From: Cyclobacteriaceae bacterium
Lineage (GTDB): Bacteria > Bacteroidota > Bacteroidia > Cytophagales > Cyclobacteriaceae
NCBI GenBank assembly: GCA_026989535.1
Contig: JALSJD010000090.1
Location: 1-40,295 of the forward strand
Length of the DNA stretch: 40,295 bases
Direction: 5' to 3'
The notes beneath the pieces are model-generated. The model had not been told where the DNA came from. It searched no databases and saw only the letters and a program-made list of their open reading frames with translations. Made by a program: the position numbers and the translations under genes. Shown piece after piece: positions 25,750 through 35,500 of the stretch; positions within the stretch are counted from its first letter, which is position 1; the number at the start of each line of letters is the position of its first letter.

Positions 25750-27227
25750 AATGTAGAAATTTCTTTTTCAACTACTTTTCCCAACAGTGTGCCTGAGGTG
25801 CAATCGGTTATTAAAACATATACATATTCGCCAATAGTTAAGGATTCCGCAGGAAAGATGACTACTTTATTGCTGTTTGATCTTCCTTGAAAATCTTTTT
25901 TAGATCGCTTAGAGTAACCCTCAACTAGCACTTGCTCAATTTTGCCTACATTTAATGTGTTTCTGTACAATGAGTGTTCTCTTTGCTTTGCTATTATTTC
26001 GCTTAGTCTTCTACTTTTTACTTCGGCAGGTACATCATCGGTAAGTTTTTTAGCCGCATGGGTTCCTGGCCTTTCTGAATAATGAAACATATACGCAAAA
26101 TCGTACTTTACATAATCCATTAACGATAACGTTTCCTGATGTTCTTCCTCCGTTTCGGAGCAAAATCCGGTCATCATATCAGACGAAATTCCACAATTTT
26201 GCCCTAAAATAGATTTAATTGCCTCAATTCGGCCCATATACCATTCCCGGGTATAAGTTCTATTCATTAACGCTAAAATCCGAGTGTTTCCACTTTGTGC
26301 AGGCAAATGAATATTATTGCAAATGTTATTGTACTTCTTCATGATATAAAGTACTTCGTTGGTTAAATCTTTAGGGTGCGAGGTTGAGAATCGTACCCTA
26401 AGTAATGGATTAATTTTTGCCACTAATTCAAGTAATTCTGAAAAAACAACTACCTCAGATTCTGCTGCTTTCTCGATTTGTGCTTTGCCTTTAAGTGCCT
26501 GATTAGCAGACCATTTGTAGGAATCCACATTTTGTCCTAAAAGAGTAACTTCTTTATAGCCTTTAGCAAACAACTCTTTTGCTTCGTTTATAATTGACTG
26601 AGGGTCTCTGCTTCTTTCGCGACCACGTGTAAAGGGAACCACACAAAAAGTGCACATATTGTCGCACCCTCTTGTTATTGATACAAATGCTGAAACCCCA
26701 TTGGAGTTTAAACGAACAGGATTAATATCAGCGTAGGTTTCCTCCCTTGATAAAATGGTGTTTGCGGCTTTTTGTCCCCCATCTACTTGGTCAACAAGGT
26801 TGGGTAAATCTCTGTAAGCATCAGGGCCTGCAATTAAGTCAACAATCTTTTCTTCTTCTAATAATTTGGTTTTAAGGCGTTCTGCCATGCACCCTAATAC
26901 CCCCACAATAATTTCTGGCTTGCTTTTTTTAATGCCATTAAATTGCCCCAGTCTATGGCGTATCGTTTTTTCTGCCTTATCTCTTATGGAGCAGGTGTTT
27001 AAAAGTATAACATCGGCCTCTTCTAACTTTAAAGTAGTTGTAAATCCATTATTCCCCATAATGGAGGAGACTACTTCGCTGTCGGCAAAATTCATTTGGC
27101 AGCCATAACTTTCGATGTAAAGCTTTCGTTTATTGGCCATATTTTCATCTTTAGAGATGTGTACTTCTTGAAGTAAAGTATCAGTATCGCTATTTATAAT
27201 GTTTATATCTTTAATAATTCGGGTCAT
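25746..27227 (-). CDS. miaB: tRNA-2-methylthio-N6-dimethylallyladenosine synthase
   Basis: A 493-residue methylthiotransferase that modifies A37 of tRNAs reading UNN codons. All six cluster cysteines are visible: C43, C79 and C113 of the N-terminal UPF0004 domain and C188, C192, C195 (CDNMCTFC) of the radical-SAM domain. A TRAM-type RNA-binding domain closes the protein ([27 protein letters not shown]). The first 30 residues are an extension relative to the typical start; M30 ([17 protein letters not shown]) is an alternative. It is the first gene of a tightly packed run with the sigma-54 activator, lptE, TPR and secG. A TAACTTTG box lies 19 bp upstream of the start. Confidence 0.97.
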   Translation of the reverse strand: MTRIIKDINIINSDTDTLLQEVHISKDENMANKRKLYIESYGCQMNFADSEVVSSIMGNNGFTTTLKLEEADVILLNTCSIRDKAEKTIRHRLGQFNGIKKSKPEIIVGVLGCMAERLKTKLLEEEKIVDLIAGPDAYRDLPNLVDQVDGGQKAANTILSREETYADINPVRLNSNGVSAFVSITRGCDNMCTFCVVPFTRGRERSRDPQSIINEAKELFAKGYKEVTLLGQNVDSYKWSANQALKGKAQIEKAAESEVVVFSELLELVAKINPLLRVRFSTSHPKDLTNEVLYIMKKYNNICNNIHLPAQSGNTRILALMNRTYTREWYMGRIEAIKSILGQNCGISSDMMTGFCSETEEEHQETLSLMDYVKYDFAYMFHYSERPGTHAAKKLTDDVPAEVKSRRLSEIIAKQREHSLYRNTLNVGKIEQVLVEGYSKRSKKDFQGRSNSNKVVIFPAESLTIGEYVYVLITDCTSGTLLGKVVEKEISTL

Positions 27228-27245
27228 TTTTTACTAATTGGGAGG

Positions 27246-27253
27246 CAAAGTTA
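27246..27253 (-). promoter_or_regulatory. Candidate -7 box (TAACTTTG) for the miaB operon
   Basis: An exact TAnnTTTG match on the minus strand, ending 19 bp before the miaB start. No good -33 TTG is visible. The short leader would favour the upstream start codon at 27227. Confidence 0.4.
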
Positions 27254-27349
27254 CTAAGACCTTTGCTAAAATGACATAATGGCAGATAATTAGTTTTTTG
27301 AATTTTTGAGTCTCATTTTTGCTTTTTAATTCATAAAATTTAAGAAAGA

Positions 27350-27865
27350 ATGGCGCTGATAAAATCTGTGCAAGGCAAAACACCAAAGTTTGGGAAAAAC
27401 TGTTATTTAACTGAAAACGCAACGATTGTGGGCGATGTTATTATGGGCGAAAATTGCAGCGTTTGGTTTAATGCGGTGGTTAGGGGCGATGTTAATTCCA
27501 TTATAATTGGTAATAACACCAATATTCAAGATGGAGCCATCATTCATTGCACGTATCAAACTGCCAATACAATTATAGGAGATAATGTATCAATAGCCCA
27601 TAATGCTATTATACATGGGTGTACGGTGCACGATAATGTTTTAGTAGGTATGGGGGCTATTATTATGGATGATGCCGTGATACACTCAGGTTCAATAATA
27701 GCTGCAGGGGCAGTTGTGCTAGAAAAAACCATTGTGGAACCCAATAGTATTTATGCTGGCACCCCTGCAAAAAAAATAAAAAATGTTGGTGATGACAGGA
27801 AGGGTGTTTTTGAGAGAACCGCAAAAAATTATATTATGTATAGCAAATGGTTTAAAGAGGAATAG
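27350..27865 (+). CDS. Gamma-class carbonic anhydrase-like protein
   Basis: A 171-residue left-handed beta-helix protein built from hexapeptide repeats (for example IVGDV, VGMGAIIMDDAVI). The three zinc-ligand histidines of gamma carbonic anhydrases are present in the right pattern: H66 (AIIHCTYQ), H84 and H89 (SIAHNAIIHG). The family forms trimers that hydrate CO2 or act as structural or acetyltransferase-like proteins (YrdA/PaaY group), so catalytic activity is likely but not certain. The last 25 residues form an amphipathic helix. It is divergent from miaB with 122 bp between them and no clear operon partner. Confidence 0.93.
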   Translation: MALIKSVQGKTPKFGKNCYLTENATIVGDVIMGENCSVWFNAVVRGDVNSIIIGNNTNIQDGAIIHCTYQTANTIIGDNVSIAHNAIIHGCTVHDNVLVGMGAIIMDDAVIHSGSIIAAGAVVLEKTIVEPNSIYAGTPAKKIKNVGDDRKGVFERTAKNYIMYSKWFKEE

Positions 27866-27891
27866 GATAATAGCATAAGCAATATTTTTTC

Positions 27892-27911
27892 TTACAAAAT
27901 TTGTTTTGTAA
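27892..27911 (+). terminator. Weak AT-rich hairpin after the carbonic-anhydrase gene
   Basis: TTACAAAA pairs perfectly with TTTTGTAA around a 4-base loop, followed by ATTTTC. It starts 27 bp after the stop, but the stem has only one G-C pair, so termination would be weak. Confidence 0.3.
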
Positions 27912-27935
27912 TTTTCTGCCACCAAACTGGCTGTT

Positions 27936-28490
27936 ATGACAACACTAAACGAGGGGTTCGACCCCGTTATTATTAAAGAGTATCGTTCAAAAATGAACGA
28001 CCAAGGATTTATGCTTACAGAGTCGGAAGACAATGGGGAAGAGTATGTAAATTTTATGTTTGTTGGTAAGTATAAAAACAAAGAAGTTATTTACGATGCC
28101 GTTATTTATACTTTAAGGCTTAACCATCATAGTGAGTTATACGAGTTGGCCGAAGAACGTACTTGCCAAAAATACCCCGAATTTAATGCCATGACCTATT
28201 CGATGGATGAGAATGGAGATCTTAGTAATTTAACTGAAAAAGAAGAAGAAATAGGATTATATATGACCGAACTAATTCTTGAATTGGAAGAAGAAGGGGA
28301 AGTTAAAGTAAAGGAACATATTGAGGTAGATACAAGCTTAGACTTTGGTGTGGGGTTAGATGTAGGCTTAAATGTAGCCGAAGTTACAGCCGAAGTAATA
28401 GAAAAATTTATTGCCAAATTTAACTCGAATACACTCAAATTAGATAAAACCCTGTACAGCTTTGAAACCGAAGAACTAGACAACTTTTGA
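27936..28490 (+). CDS. Conserved acidic protein of unknown function
   Basis: I do not recognise a characterised family. The product is 184 residues, cytoplasmic, with no signal peptide or membrane segment. It is rich in Glu and Asp (for example a KEEEIGLYMTELILELEEEGE helix at about 107-127), has an N-terminal mixed alpha/beta part (YVNFMFVGKYKNKEVIYDAVIYTLRL, about 37-62) and a C-terminal helix-rich part. The composition and clean start favour a real gene. A counter-strand open frame of 113 codons over its 3' half is a shadow. It sits between two envelope-related or metabolic genes in the same direction but with 70-90 bp gaps. Confidence 0.7.
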   Translation: MTTLNEGFDPVIIKEYRSKMNDQGFMLTESEDNGEEYVNFMFVGKYKNKEVIYDAVIYTLRLNHHSELYELAEERTCQKYPEFNAMTYSMDENGDLSNLTEKEEEIGLYMTELILELEEEGEVKVKEHIEVDTSLDFGVGLDVGLNVAEVTAEVIEKFIAKFNSNTLKLDKTLYSFETEELDNF

Positions 28491-28578
28491 TATCTATACC
28501 ATAATATATCTGATTTCTCTTTTTGGTTAAGCATCAAAACTGTTTATTTGCCAAAATTTTGAATTATATTAATCAAAG

Positions 28579-29190
28579 ATGAAGACAATATTAATTGTAT
28601 TACTAGGAAGTTTATTTGCTTTTACTTCGTGCGAAATGAAAGAAGCAACTACTGGAGAAGCAGAAACTTCTGCTGTAACTAAAACGGGTTTAGCCTTGGC
28701 GTATGTAAATTCTGATTCGCTAGCTGCAAACTATCTATATTTTGCCGATGTAAATAGCCAGTTAGAAGAAAAAAGAGCCAAGTACGAGAAGGAATTTGCC
28801 AATAGGGCAACAGGCTTACAACGCCAAATCGAAGATTTTCAGAAAACAGCCAATAATATGACGCTGGCGCAAGGGCGTGCTGTAGAGGAAGATTTGACAA
28901 GAAAACAGCAAAATTTGCAGCAATATCAGCAAACATTAACCCAAGATTTACTAAAAGAAGAAGCCAAACTAAATAAGGAATTATATGAGAAAGTGGCTAA
29001 ATTTCTTGAGGATTATGGAAAGGAGAAAGGCCTCGATTTTATTTTTAAACACTCCGCAGGTGGAGAAATTTGGTATGGAGATAGTTCGTTAGACATAACC
29101 AGCAACGTAATTGAAGGGCTGAATACTGCTTATAATGCAGGTGATGTAGAAGAAAATATAGCTGAAGCAGATTCAACTTCTGCTGAATAG
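28579..29190 (+). CDS. OmpH/Skp-like periplasmic chaperone lipoprotein
   Basis: A 203-residue OmpH-family protein. A lipobox-like FAFTSC puts Cys18 as the lipidation site, unlike soluble Skp. The family core starts at LALAYVNSDSLAANYLYFADV (about 38-58), followed by a long coiled-coil (about 60-135; LEEKRAKYEKEFANRATGLQ..., QNLQQYQQTL) forming the tentacle, and the closing LDFIFKHSAGGEIWYGDSSLDITSNVIEGLN. Skp holds unfolded outer-membrane proteins in the periplasm. An acidic C-terminal tail follows. A strong terminator lies 50 bp downstream. Confidence 0.92.
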   Translation: MKTILIVLLGSLFAFTSCEMKEATTGEAETSAVTKTGLALAYVNSDSLAANYLYFADVNSQLEEKRAKYEKEFANRATGLQRQIEDFQKTANNMTLAQGRAVEEDLTRKQQNLQQYQQTLTQDLLKEEAKLNKELYEKVAKFLEDYGKEKGLDFIFKHSAGGEIWYGDSSLDITSNVIEGLNTAYNAGDVEENIAEADSTSAE

Positions 29191-29197
29191 CAACTTC

Positions 29198-29224
29198 TGC
29201 GAATCAATTACTAGAGGTTTCCTT
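29198..29224. repeat. Diverged end of the 22394-22674 element
   Basis: TGCGAATCAATTACTAGAGG and the next seven bases match 22647-22673 at 24 of 27 positions. It lies 7 bp after the OmpH-like stop, without a visible partner end, so it is probably a relic or a solo terminal repeat. Confidence 0.6.
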
Positions 29225-29239
29225 GTGCAAAAAACACCC

Positions 29240-29269
29240 AAAGCTTCGATAATTATCGAGGCTTTTTTT
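29240..29269 (+). terminator. Intrinsic terminator of the OmpH-like gene
   Basis: AAAGCTTCGAT (29240-29250) pairs with ATCGAGGCTTT (29255-29265), with one G-T pair, around an AATT loop and is followed by a T-run to 29269. Confidence 0.85.
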
Positions 29270-29334
29270 ATGCCCCCCTGTTACTTTAATAACCTATTTG
29301 TTGTAATATCGCCTTACCAAACCAATTTTAATCT

Positions 29335-32300
29335 ATGTTTAAGCTCATTAATAAAGCTTTAAATGTAAAACCAGAAGAGCAACATTCGGTATTAATACTA
29401 CTGGGCTTTGGGTTTTTTATGGGCATTTTTCTGGCAACTTTTCAAATTTCGGCAGAAACATTATTTGTAACGCAGTTAGGAGAAAAATACATTAGCTGGG
29501 GTATATTTTCGGCAGGGCTTGCAGGTGTTTTTTCTACCGGCATATTCGTATATCTTCAAAATAAATTAAGATATGCGGTGTTATCGTTTCTTAACCTTAC
29601 CACCCTATTTTTAGTTACCATTGGCTTATACATTGCTTTTAAAGTAGTACCTGATGAATACAGTGATGAACTTGCCTTTATTCACTTTACTCTAATGGGG
29701 CCATCATTTGCAATGTTCCTATTAAATTTTTGGGGCATTTTTGGTAGAATATTTGATTTAAGGCAATCAAAAAGGATTATAGGCGGCATTGATACAGGTC
29801 AGCTTTTTGCAGCCATTATAACGTTTTTTATTGTTGGTTCCGGAGTGTTGGTTTTTCAAGACACGTTCGATTTTTTGTTAGTTGGAGCGTTTAGTATTTT
29901 TGGTTCACTTATATTTTTAACCATTGTTTTAAACAAGTATAATCTTGAGTCGGTATTAACAGGTACAGAAGATAAAAAAAATGTTCCGATTAAAGAAATG
30001 TTTAAAGATAAGTATGTGGTTCTCTTAGCCTCATTTATTACACTTTCAGTATTTGCTTTTTTGTTGGTCGAAAATACCTACTTAACTGTTTTAACCATTC
30101 AATACCCAGATACCGCAGAAGGTAAAATTCAACTCACTCAATTTTTAGGTTGGTTTAATGGGGCCATTCTGGTGCTTAGTTTTATTTTTCAAACCTTTTT
30201 TAACGATCGAATAATAGCGGATTATGGACTCAAAGTGTCGTTAATGATTTTGCCTATTATTTTAGGAGTTATTACCTTAATAATTATTGGCACCTCATTT
30301 ATTGTAGGCTTTGATGTGGGTAGTAGTGGGTTTTATATATTCTTTATTTTTGTGGCCATTAGTAAATTGTTTGTTACCTTTTTGAGGGAAGCACTGGAGA
30401 ACCCTACATTTAAAATCTATTTTATGACCTTAAAGTCAAATATTAGATTCGATATTCAAACAAAAATTGAAGGTGTTGTTAATGAATTTGCAAAGGCACT
30501 AACAGCTTCGGTAATACTACTTGTAGGTTTTTTTACTTTTTTCGATACTATTTATTTTTCGTATTTAATTATACTGGTTGTTATAGGATGGGTGTTTATG
30601 GCTGGCAAACTGTATGCAGAGTATAGAAACAGGTTGAGAGAAAACTTGGAATCGAAACATATTAATATTGAAGAAATCGATGTTTTGTATGAGTCCGTGG
30701 TTAGTACTATTCAAAATAATTTGTTAAATGATGAACCATCTTTATCGGTGTTTTCATTTAAACTATTAGAAAAAATTAACCCTAATTATGTAAACAGCTC
30801 TCTTAATACATTAATGAGGCATCCTAAACCAGTGATACGAGAGTTTGCTCAAGAAAAGATGAATTCTATTAAAGGATTATCTGTTTCTGATAAATACATT
30901 ATAACCTCTAGTGCAAAAGAGGCTGAAGAAGGGAGAAGTAAACTGTCATCCCTAGACTTAATAAACCTATTGTCAAGCGGAGATATATCAGTAAAAAGAA
31001 TTGCCAGCCTATGTAAATCTGAAAATGCACAAGATAGGCAGTATGGTGCAGAGCTTATCGGAAATATGGAGTCTGATAAAGCTGTTTTTTATTTAGTGGA
31101 GCTATTAACCGATTTTAACACCAAAGTTAGAATAGCCGCTATTAAAGCAGCCGAAAAAAAATATTCATACGAAATATTATTGGGGCTTATTAATAACCTT
31201 ACTTCTTCAAGGTTTTCGAACTTTGCTAAAAGTGCTTTGGTTAGAATCGGCAATGATGCGCTTAAACCATTAGATAACAGTTTTTATAAATCTGGGCAAG
31301 ATGCAAAGCTTATGGTTAAACTGGTTCAACTAATGGGCAGGATAGGAGGAGGAGAGGCTGTTCAACTATTATGGCCTAAAATTGATTTTCCGGATAAGAT
31401 TATCTCATCTCAAGTAATTATTTCGTTGAGTGAAGCGGGATTTAAAGCAGATATTGGCCAAATGACAAGGATAAAATATGCCATTGAAAGTGATATTGGA
31501 GATATCGCTTGGAACTTAGCTGCTTCATTAGAAATACCTCAAGATAAATATGCTACGTATTTAAATGAATCTTTGTACGAAGAGAACGTAAATGATATTA
31601 AACATATTTATACGCTTTTATCTATGTTGTACGACCCAGCTTCGATACATCTAGTTAAACAAAACCTTGAGAGTGGTACCAGTGAAGGAATAACGTTAGC
31701 AATTGAAATGCTTGACGTGCTTCTTTCTGAAGACCTTAAAAACAAAATAATTCCTGTACTTGATGACATTGCAGCTGCTGAGAAAGTTAAAAAACTCGAA
31801 CTTTACTACCCTCGAGTCGATTTGAACCCGATGCAAGTGCTTAAATTTTTACTTAATAGAGACTTTACCCAAAGCAATAGGTGGACAAAATGTTGCGTAC
31901 TATTTCACATGGGGTCACTAAAAAGAAAAAACTACACCAACGATATTATTGCTAATTTGTTTAATCCTGATAATATGATTAGGCAAATGGCCGCCTGGGC
32001 TTTGTACCAAGTGAGCGAAGACTTATACCATGAGCATGTCCAAAGAATAGGAGGTAACTTTCAACAAACTTGCAATGCAAGATTAAAAGAAAACTTTACT
32101 TTGGGCAAAGGCTCATTGGTTTTTGAAAAAACGTTGTTTCTTAAATCAATGCATATTTTCAATAAAGTGTCAAGCCTAGATTTGAGTTATATGGCAGACT
32201 CAATGGAAGAAAAAGCCATTGATATTGGCGATACACTTAGTTTAGGAAAAGAACTAGCCAACTCTTTTATCATAGTAGTTACAGGCAATTTAAGTTATTA

Positions 32301-32502
32301 CCAAGAGGGCGAAGTGAAAACTAATATTGGTGAAGGTGAATTTATAGGTGAGTTGGTACTGGATGAGAAAGCATTAGAATCGGCCATAGTGGTTGCTAAT
32401 CAAAATACTAAATTGTACATAATAGATAAAGATTTATGGCATGATTTACTAGCTGATAACATAACTTTTGCCCAATCTGTTTTTAGTAATTTAACTGCAT
32501 AA
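29335..32502 (+). CDS. MFS/nucleotide-translocase-like domain fused to HEAT repeats and cNMP-binding-like domain
   Basis: A 1055-residue membrane protein. Residues 15-430 contain about twelve hydrophobic helices laid out like a major-facilitator or ATP/ADP-translocase-like carrier, with the cytoplasmic-loop text FWGIFGRIFDLRQSKRIIGGIDTGQ at about 132-156. Residues about 440-920 are helical repeats of HEAT/armadillo type (VKRIASLCKSENAQDRQYGAELIGNM; FNTKVRIAAIKAAEKKYS). The last 125 residues are beta-rich and resemble a CRP/cyclic-nucleotide-binding roll (IIVVTGNLSYYQEGEVKTNIGEGEFIGELVLDE). The carrier half may sense or move a nucleotide-like ligand, with the cNMP domain as regulator; no arginine consistent with cAMP phosphate binding was confirmed. 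The following STAND gene begins 88 bp downstream in the same direction. Confidence 0.8.
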   Translation: MFKLINKALNVKPEEQHSVLILLGFGFFMGIFLATFQISAETLFVTQLGEKYISWGIFSAGLAGVFSTGIFVYLQNKLRYAVLSFLNLTTLFLVTIGLYIAFKVVPDEYSDELAFIHFTLMGPSFAMFLLNFWGIFGRIFDLRQSKRIIGGIDTGQLFAAIITFFIVGSGVLVFQDTFDFLLVGAFSIFGSLIFLTIVLNKYNLESVLTGTEDKKNVPIKEMFKDKYVVLLASFITLSVFAFLLVENTYLTVLTIQYPDTAEGKIQLTQFLGWFNGAILVLSFIFQTFFNDRIIADYGLKVSLMILPIILGVITLIIIGTSFIVGFDVGSSGFYIFFIFVAISKLFVTFLREALENPTFKIYFMTLKSNIRFDIQTKIEGVVNEFAKALTASVILLVGFFTFFDTIYFSYLIILVVIGWVFMAGKLYAEYRNRLRENLESKHINIEEIDVLYESVVSTIQNNLLNDEPSLSVFSFKLLEKINPNYVNSSLNTLMRHPKPVIREFAQEKMNSIKGLSVSDKYIITSSAKEAEEGRSKLSSLDLINLLSSGDISVKRIASLCKSENAQDRQYGAELIGNMESDKAVFYLVELLTDFNTKVRIAAIKAAEKKYSYEILLGLINNLTSSRFSNFAKSALVRIGNDALKPLDNSFYKSGQDAKLMVKLVQLMGRIGGGEAVQLLWPKIDFPDKIISSQVIISLSEAGFKADIGQMTRIKYAIESDIGDIAWNLAASLEIPQDKYATYLNESLYEENVNDIKHIYTLLSMLYDPASIHLVKQNLESGTSEGITLAIEMLDVLLSEDLKNKIIPVLDDIAAAEKVKKLELYYPRVDLNPMQVLKFLLNRDFTQSNRWTKCCVLFHMGSLKRKNYTNDIIANLFNPDNMIRQMAAWALYQVSEDLYHEHVQRIGGNFQQTCNARLKENFTLGKGSLVFEKTLFLKSMHIFNKVSSLDLSYMADSMEEKAIDIGDTLSLGKELANSFIIVVTGNLSYYQEGEVKTNIGEGEFIGELVLDEKALESAIVVANQNTKLYIIDKDLWHDLLADNITFAQSVFSNLTA

Positions 32503-32590
32503 TTTCCTAAAAAAGCTTCATTATTATTATTTTCTAGCTATTTTATTTAGTTTAGTACTTAAATAACCAATCGCATCAAACTTAACCTGC

Positions 32591-35500
32591 GTGTTAAACT
32601 ACAGTTTACATAGATCGGAAGCGGAAGAAGAGTTGTTTGAATCTGAGTTATCAGCATCAAATAATTTTAAAAACCCTTTTCCTGGGCTTCGCCCATTCGG
32701 GATTGACGAATGCCATTTATTTTTTGGTAGAGAAAATCAGGTTGATGAAATTCTGTTAAAACTTTCTCAAAATAGATTTATAGCTCTATTGGGTTATTCG
32801 GGTAGTGGCAAGTCATCATTAATGCACTGTGGTGTAATACCTATATTGTACGGTGGGTTTATGACCAACGAAGGGCCTAATTGGAACGTGGTAGTTTCGA
32901 GGCCAGGCGGAAGCCCTATCGAAAACTTAGCGGAGGCTCTTTTACAAAAGGCTTTAGCTACTCCTAAAAACGAAGAAGACCATGCCATTAAGCATAAAGT
33001 TATTTCAGCACTATTAAAAACAGGCTCTCAAGGCTTGGTTGACATAGCTAAGCATTATAAGGCAATTACAGGCGAAAATTTATTAATACTTATCGATCAA
33101 TTTGAGGAGCTATATAGATTTGCTGAACAAAATTCTGAAAATAAAAACGAAGCTTCTCAGTTTATTAATCTACTAATAGATGCCGTAGAACAAAAGGAAG
33201 TACCTATTTATGTAGCCACTACTATGCGCTCGGATTATATTGGTGAAAGTGCGCAATACACTCGTTTAATTGAGCATATCAATAAGAGCAGCTATGTAAT
33301 TCCATTAATGTCGAGGCAGCAAAAAAGAATTGCCATAGAAGGTCCTGTTGCCGTGGGTGGAGGTCGAATATCGGATAGGTTAGTTAATCGATTATTACAA
33401 GAAATTGGAGATAACCAAGACCAATTGCCCATTATGCAACACGCCCTTATGCGTACATGGGAGTATTGGATTGAGCATAGAGAATCTGGCGAAGAGATTG
33501 ACATCAGGCATTATAACGCCATTGGAAAAATATCTGATGCACTCTCACTTCATGCCGATGAAGCTTATGACGAGCTATCGGATAAAGGGAAGCGAATAAC
33601 TGAAGTATTATTTAAGGCTTTAACCGAAACTGGGGAAGATAACTTTGGTATTAGAAGAAGAAGTTCGATTAACGAGATTGCCTCCATTGCCTCAGTATCG
33701 CATTTAGAAGTAATAGAAATAGTAGAGCATTTTAGAAAACCTGGCAGATCCTTATTAATGCCAGCTTTGCCAATTGAGCTTACTTCCAGTTCTGTACTGG
33801 AAATTTCGCACGAAAGTTTAATGCGAATATGGACTAGGCTACGCATTTGGGTAGAAGAAGAAACCGATTCTGCAAAGATGTACTCGCGTATTTCGGAAGC
33901 AGCCGAAATGCACCAGGTGGGCAGGAGTGGTCTTTGGCGACCACCAGATTTACAGCTTGCTTTAAATTGGCAAAAAAAGCAATTGCCAACCCGCCAATGG
34001 GCCGAACGCTATAATACAGCTTTTGAAAGAGCCAATGTTTTTTTAGAAACAAGTAAGGTTTCGTACGAAGCAGAACAAAAAAGCATTGAACTCAAGCAAA
34101 AGAGAGACCTAAAAAGGGCTAAAGTGATGGCCATGATTTTAGGGCTTGCAGCTATTATAGCCATTTTTATGTTTGTTTTTGCCATCACTCAAAAAGTTTC
34201 TGCAGAGGCAGAAAGAACAGCTGCTGAAGCTGATAAACTAAAGGCTATTTCTGCCACAGAAGAAGCAGTGAGAGCATCTAAAAAAGCAAATGATGCGCTT
34301 ACAGAAGCAAAAACGCAATCAGAGATTGCTGCTAATGCAATCAAAGAATTGCAATTAGCTATTGCGAAACTAAATCAGTCTTATAAAGCTGCAATTGCGA
34401 GTGAAAATAAAGCAAAGGCTGCCTCAATTGAAGCCCAATATGAACGCAACATATCAATTTTAGAGCGTAAAAAAGCAGATTCTCTATCAGTAGTTGCTAC
34501 TGATAAAACGAGTGAGGCCAACTCACTTTTACACCTTGCGGTGGCGCAATCAATGACTACCAAATCGTTGCAAGAACCCGATAATAACCTAAGAGGATTG
34601 CTGGCACAACAAGCTTACCAATTTAATAAAGCCTACGATGGAGCCCCCTACGATAAATACATTTATGATGGCCTTTATTATGCCATGGCTAAGTTTGTTG
34701 GGCCTGGGTACAATACTTTTAACGGTCATAGAGGAGCAGTAAAATCATTAGCCTTTGGAAAAGCAAATGAATTTTATTCGGTTTCGAGTGATGGGTCAAT
34801 TAAAAAATGGGATTTAACAAAAGAAAAGGCAGGTTTTGTAAATGTAGGAACACAACATAATTATCCACTTCGAGGTATTAGTATTAGCAACGATAACCAA
34901 TGGGTGGCGGTAACAAGCGATTCTTCTGCAATTGAGTTATATAAAACTAAAGATTTTTCTGCTGCCCCCACAAAAATAAAAGCGCACAAAGGATTAGTGT
35001 ATAAAGCACAATTTGTTGGCGAAGGTAAACTGGTATCTTTAGGGTACGAAGGCGGTATTAATGTGTATGATGTTAATGCCAACAAAAACATTCTGTACAA
35101 AATACTTGGTGTTAACTTAACAACCTTTGATGTAAGCGAAGAGGGTACTTGGCTAGTGGCAGGCACAAAAGATGGCCAATTAATTCAATTTAATTTGGTT
35201 ACTAAAAAACAAAAAATATTACATCAATTACCTAGTGGCTTACCAATCCACGATGTTAAAATTAGTAGTGGCGATTTCTTTATTGCGTTTGGAGGCGAAG
35301 ATGAAAATGTATATTTATGGAGTGTGCAAAACAATAAAATATTTAGAACACTAAGAGGCCACACTTCACGAATCAATGCCATTGAATTTTCGCATGATGG
35401 CAACTTTCTTGCAACGGCAGGGTTCGATAATAAAGTGCAGCTATGGAATATGTTTAACTTAAATAACTTGCCCGTTGTTATGAACGATAACTTTTCTGCC

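Noticed and set aside
29335-32502. Direct annotation as an ATP/ADP translocase
   Set aside because: Only the helix layout and length of the membrane half suggest this; key carrier residues could not be verified.
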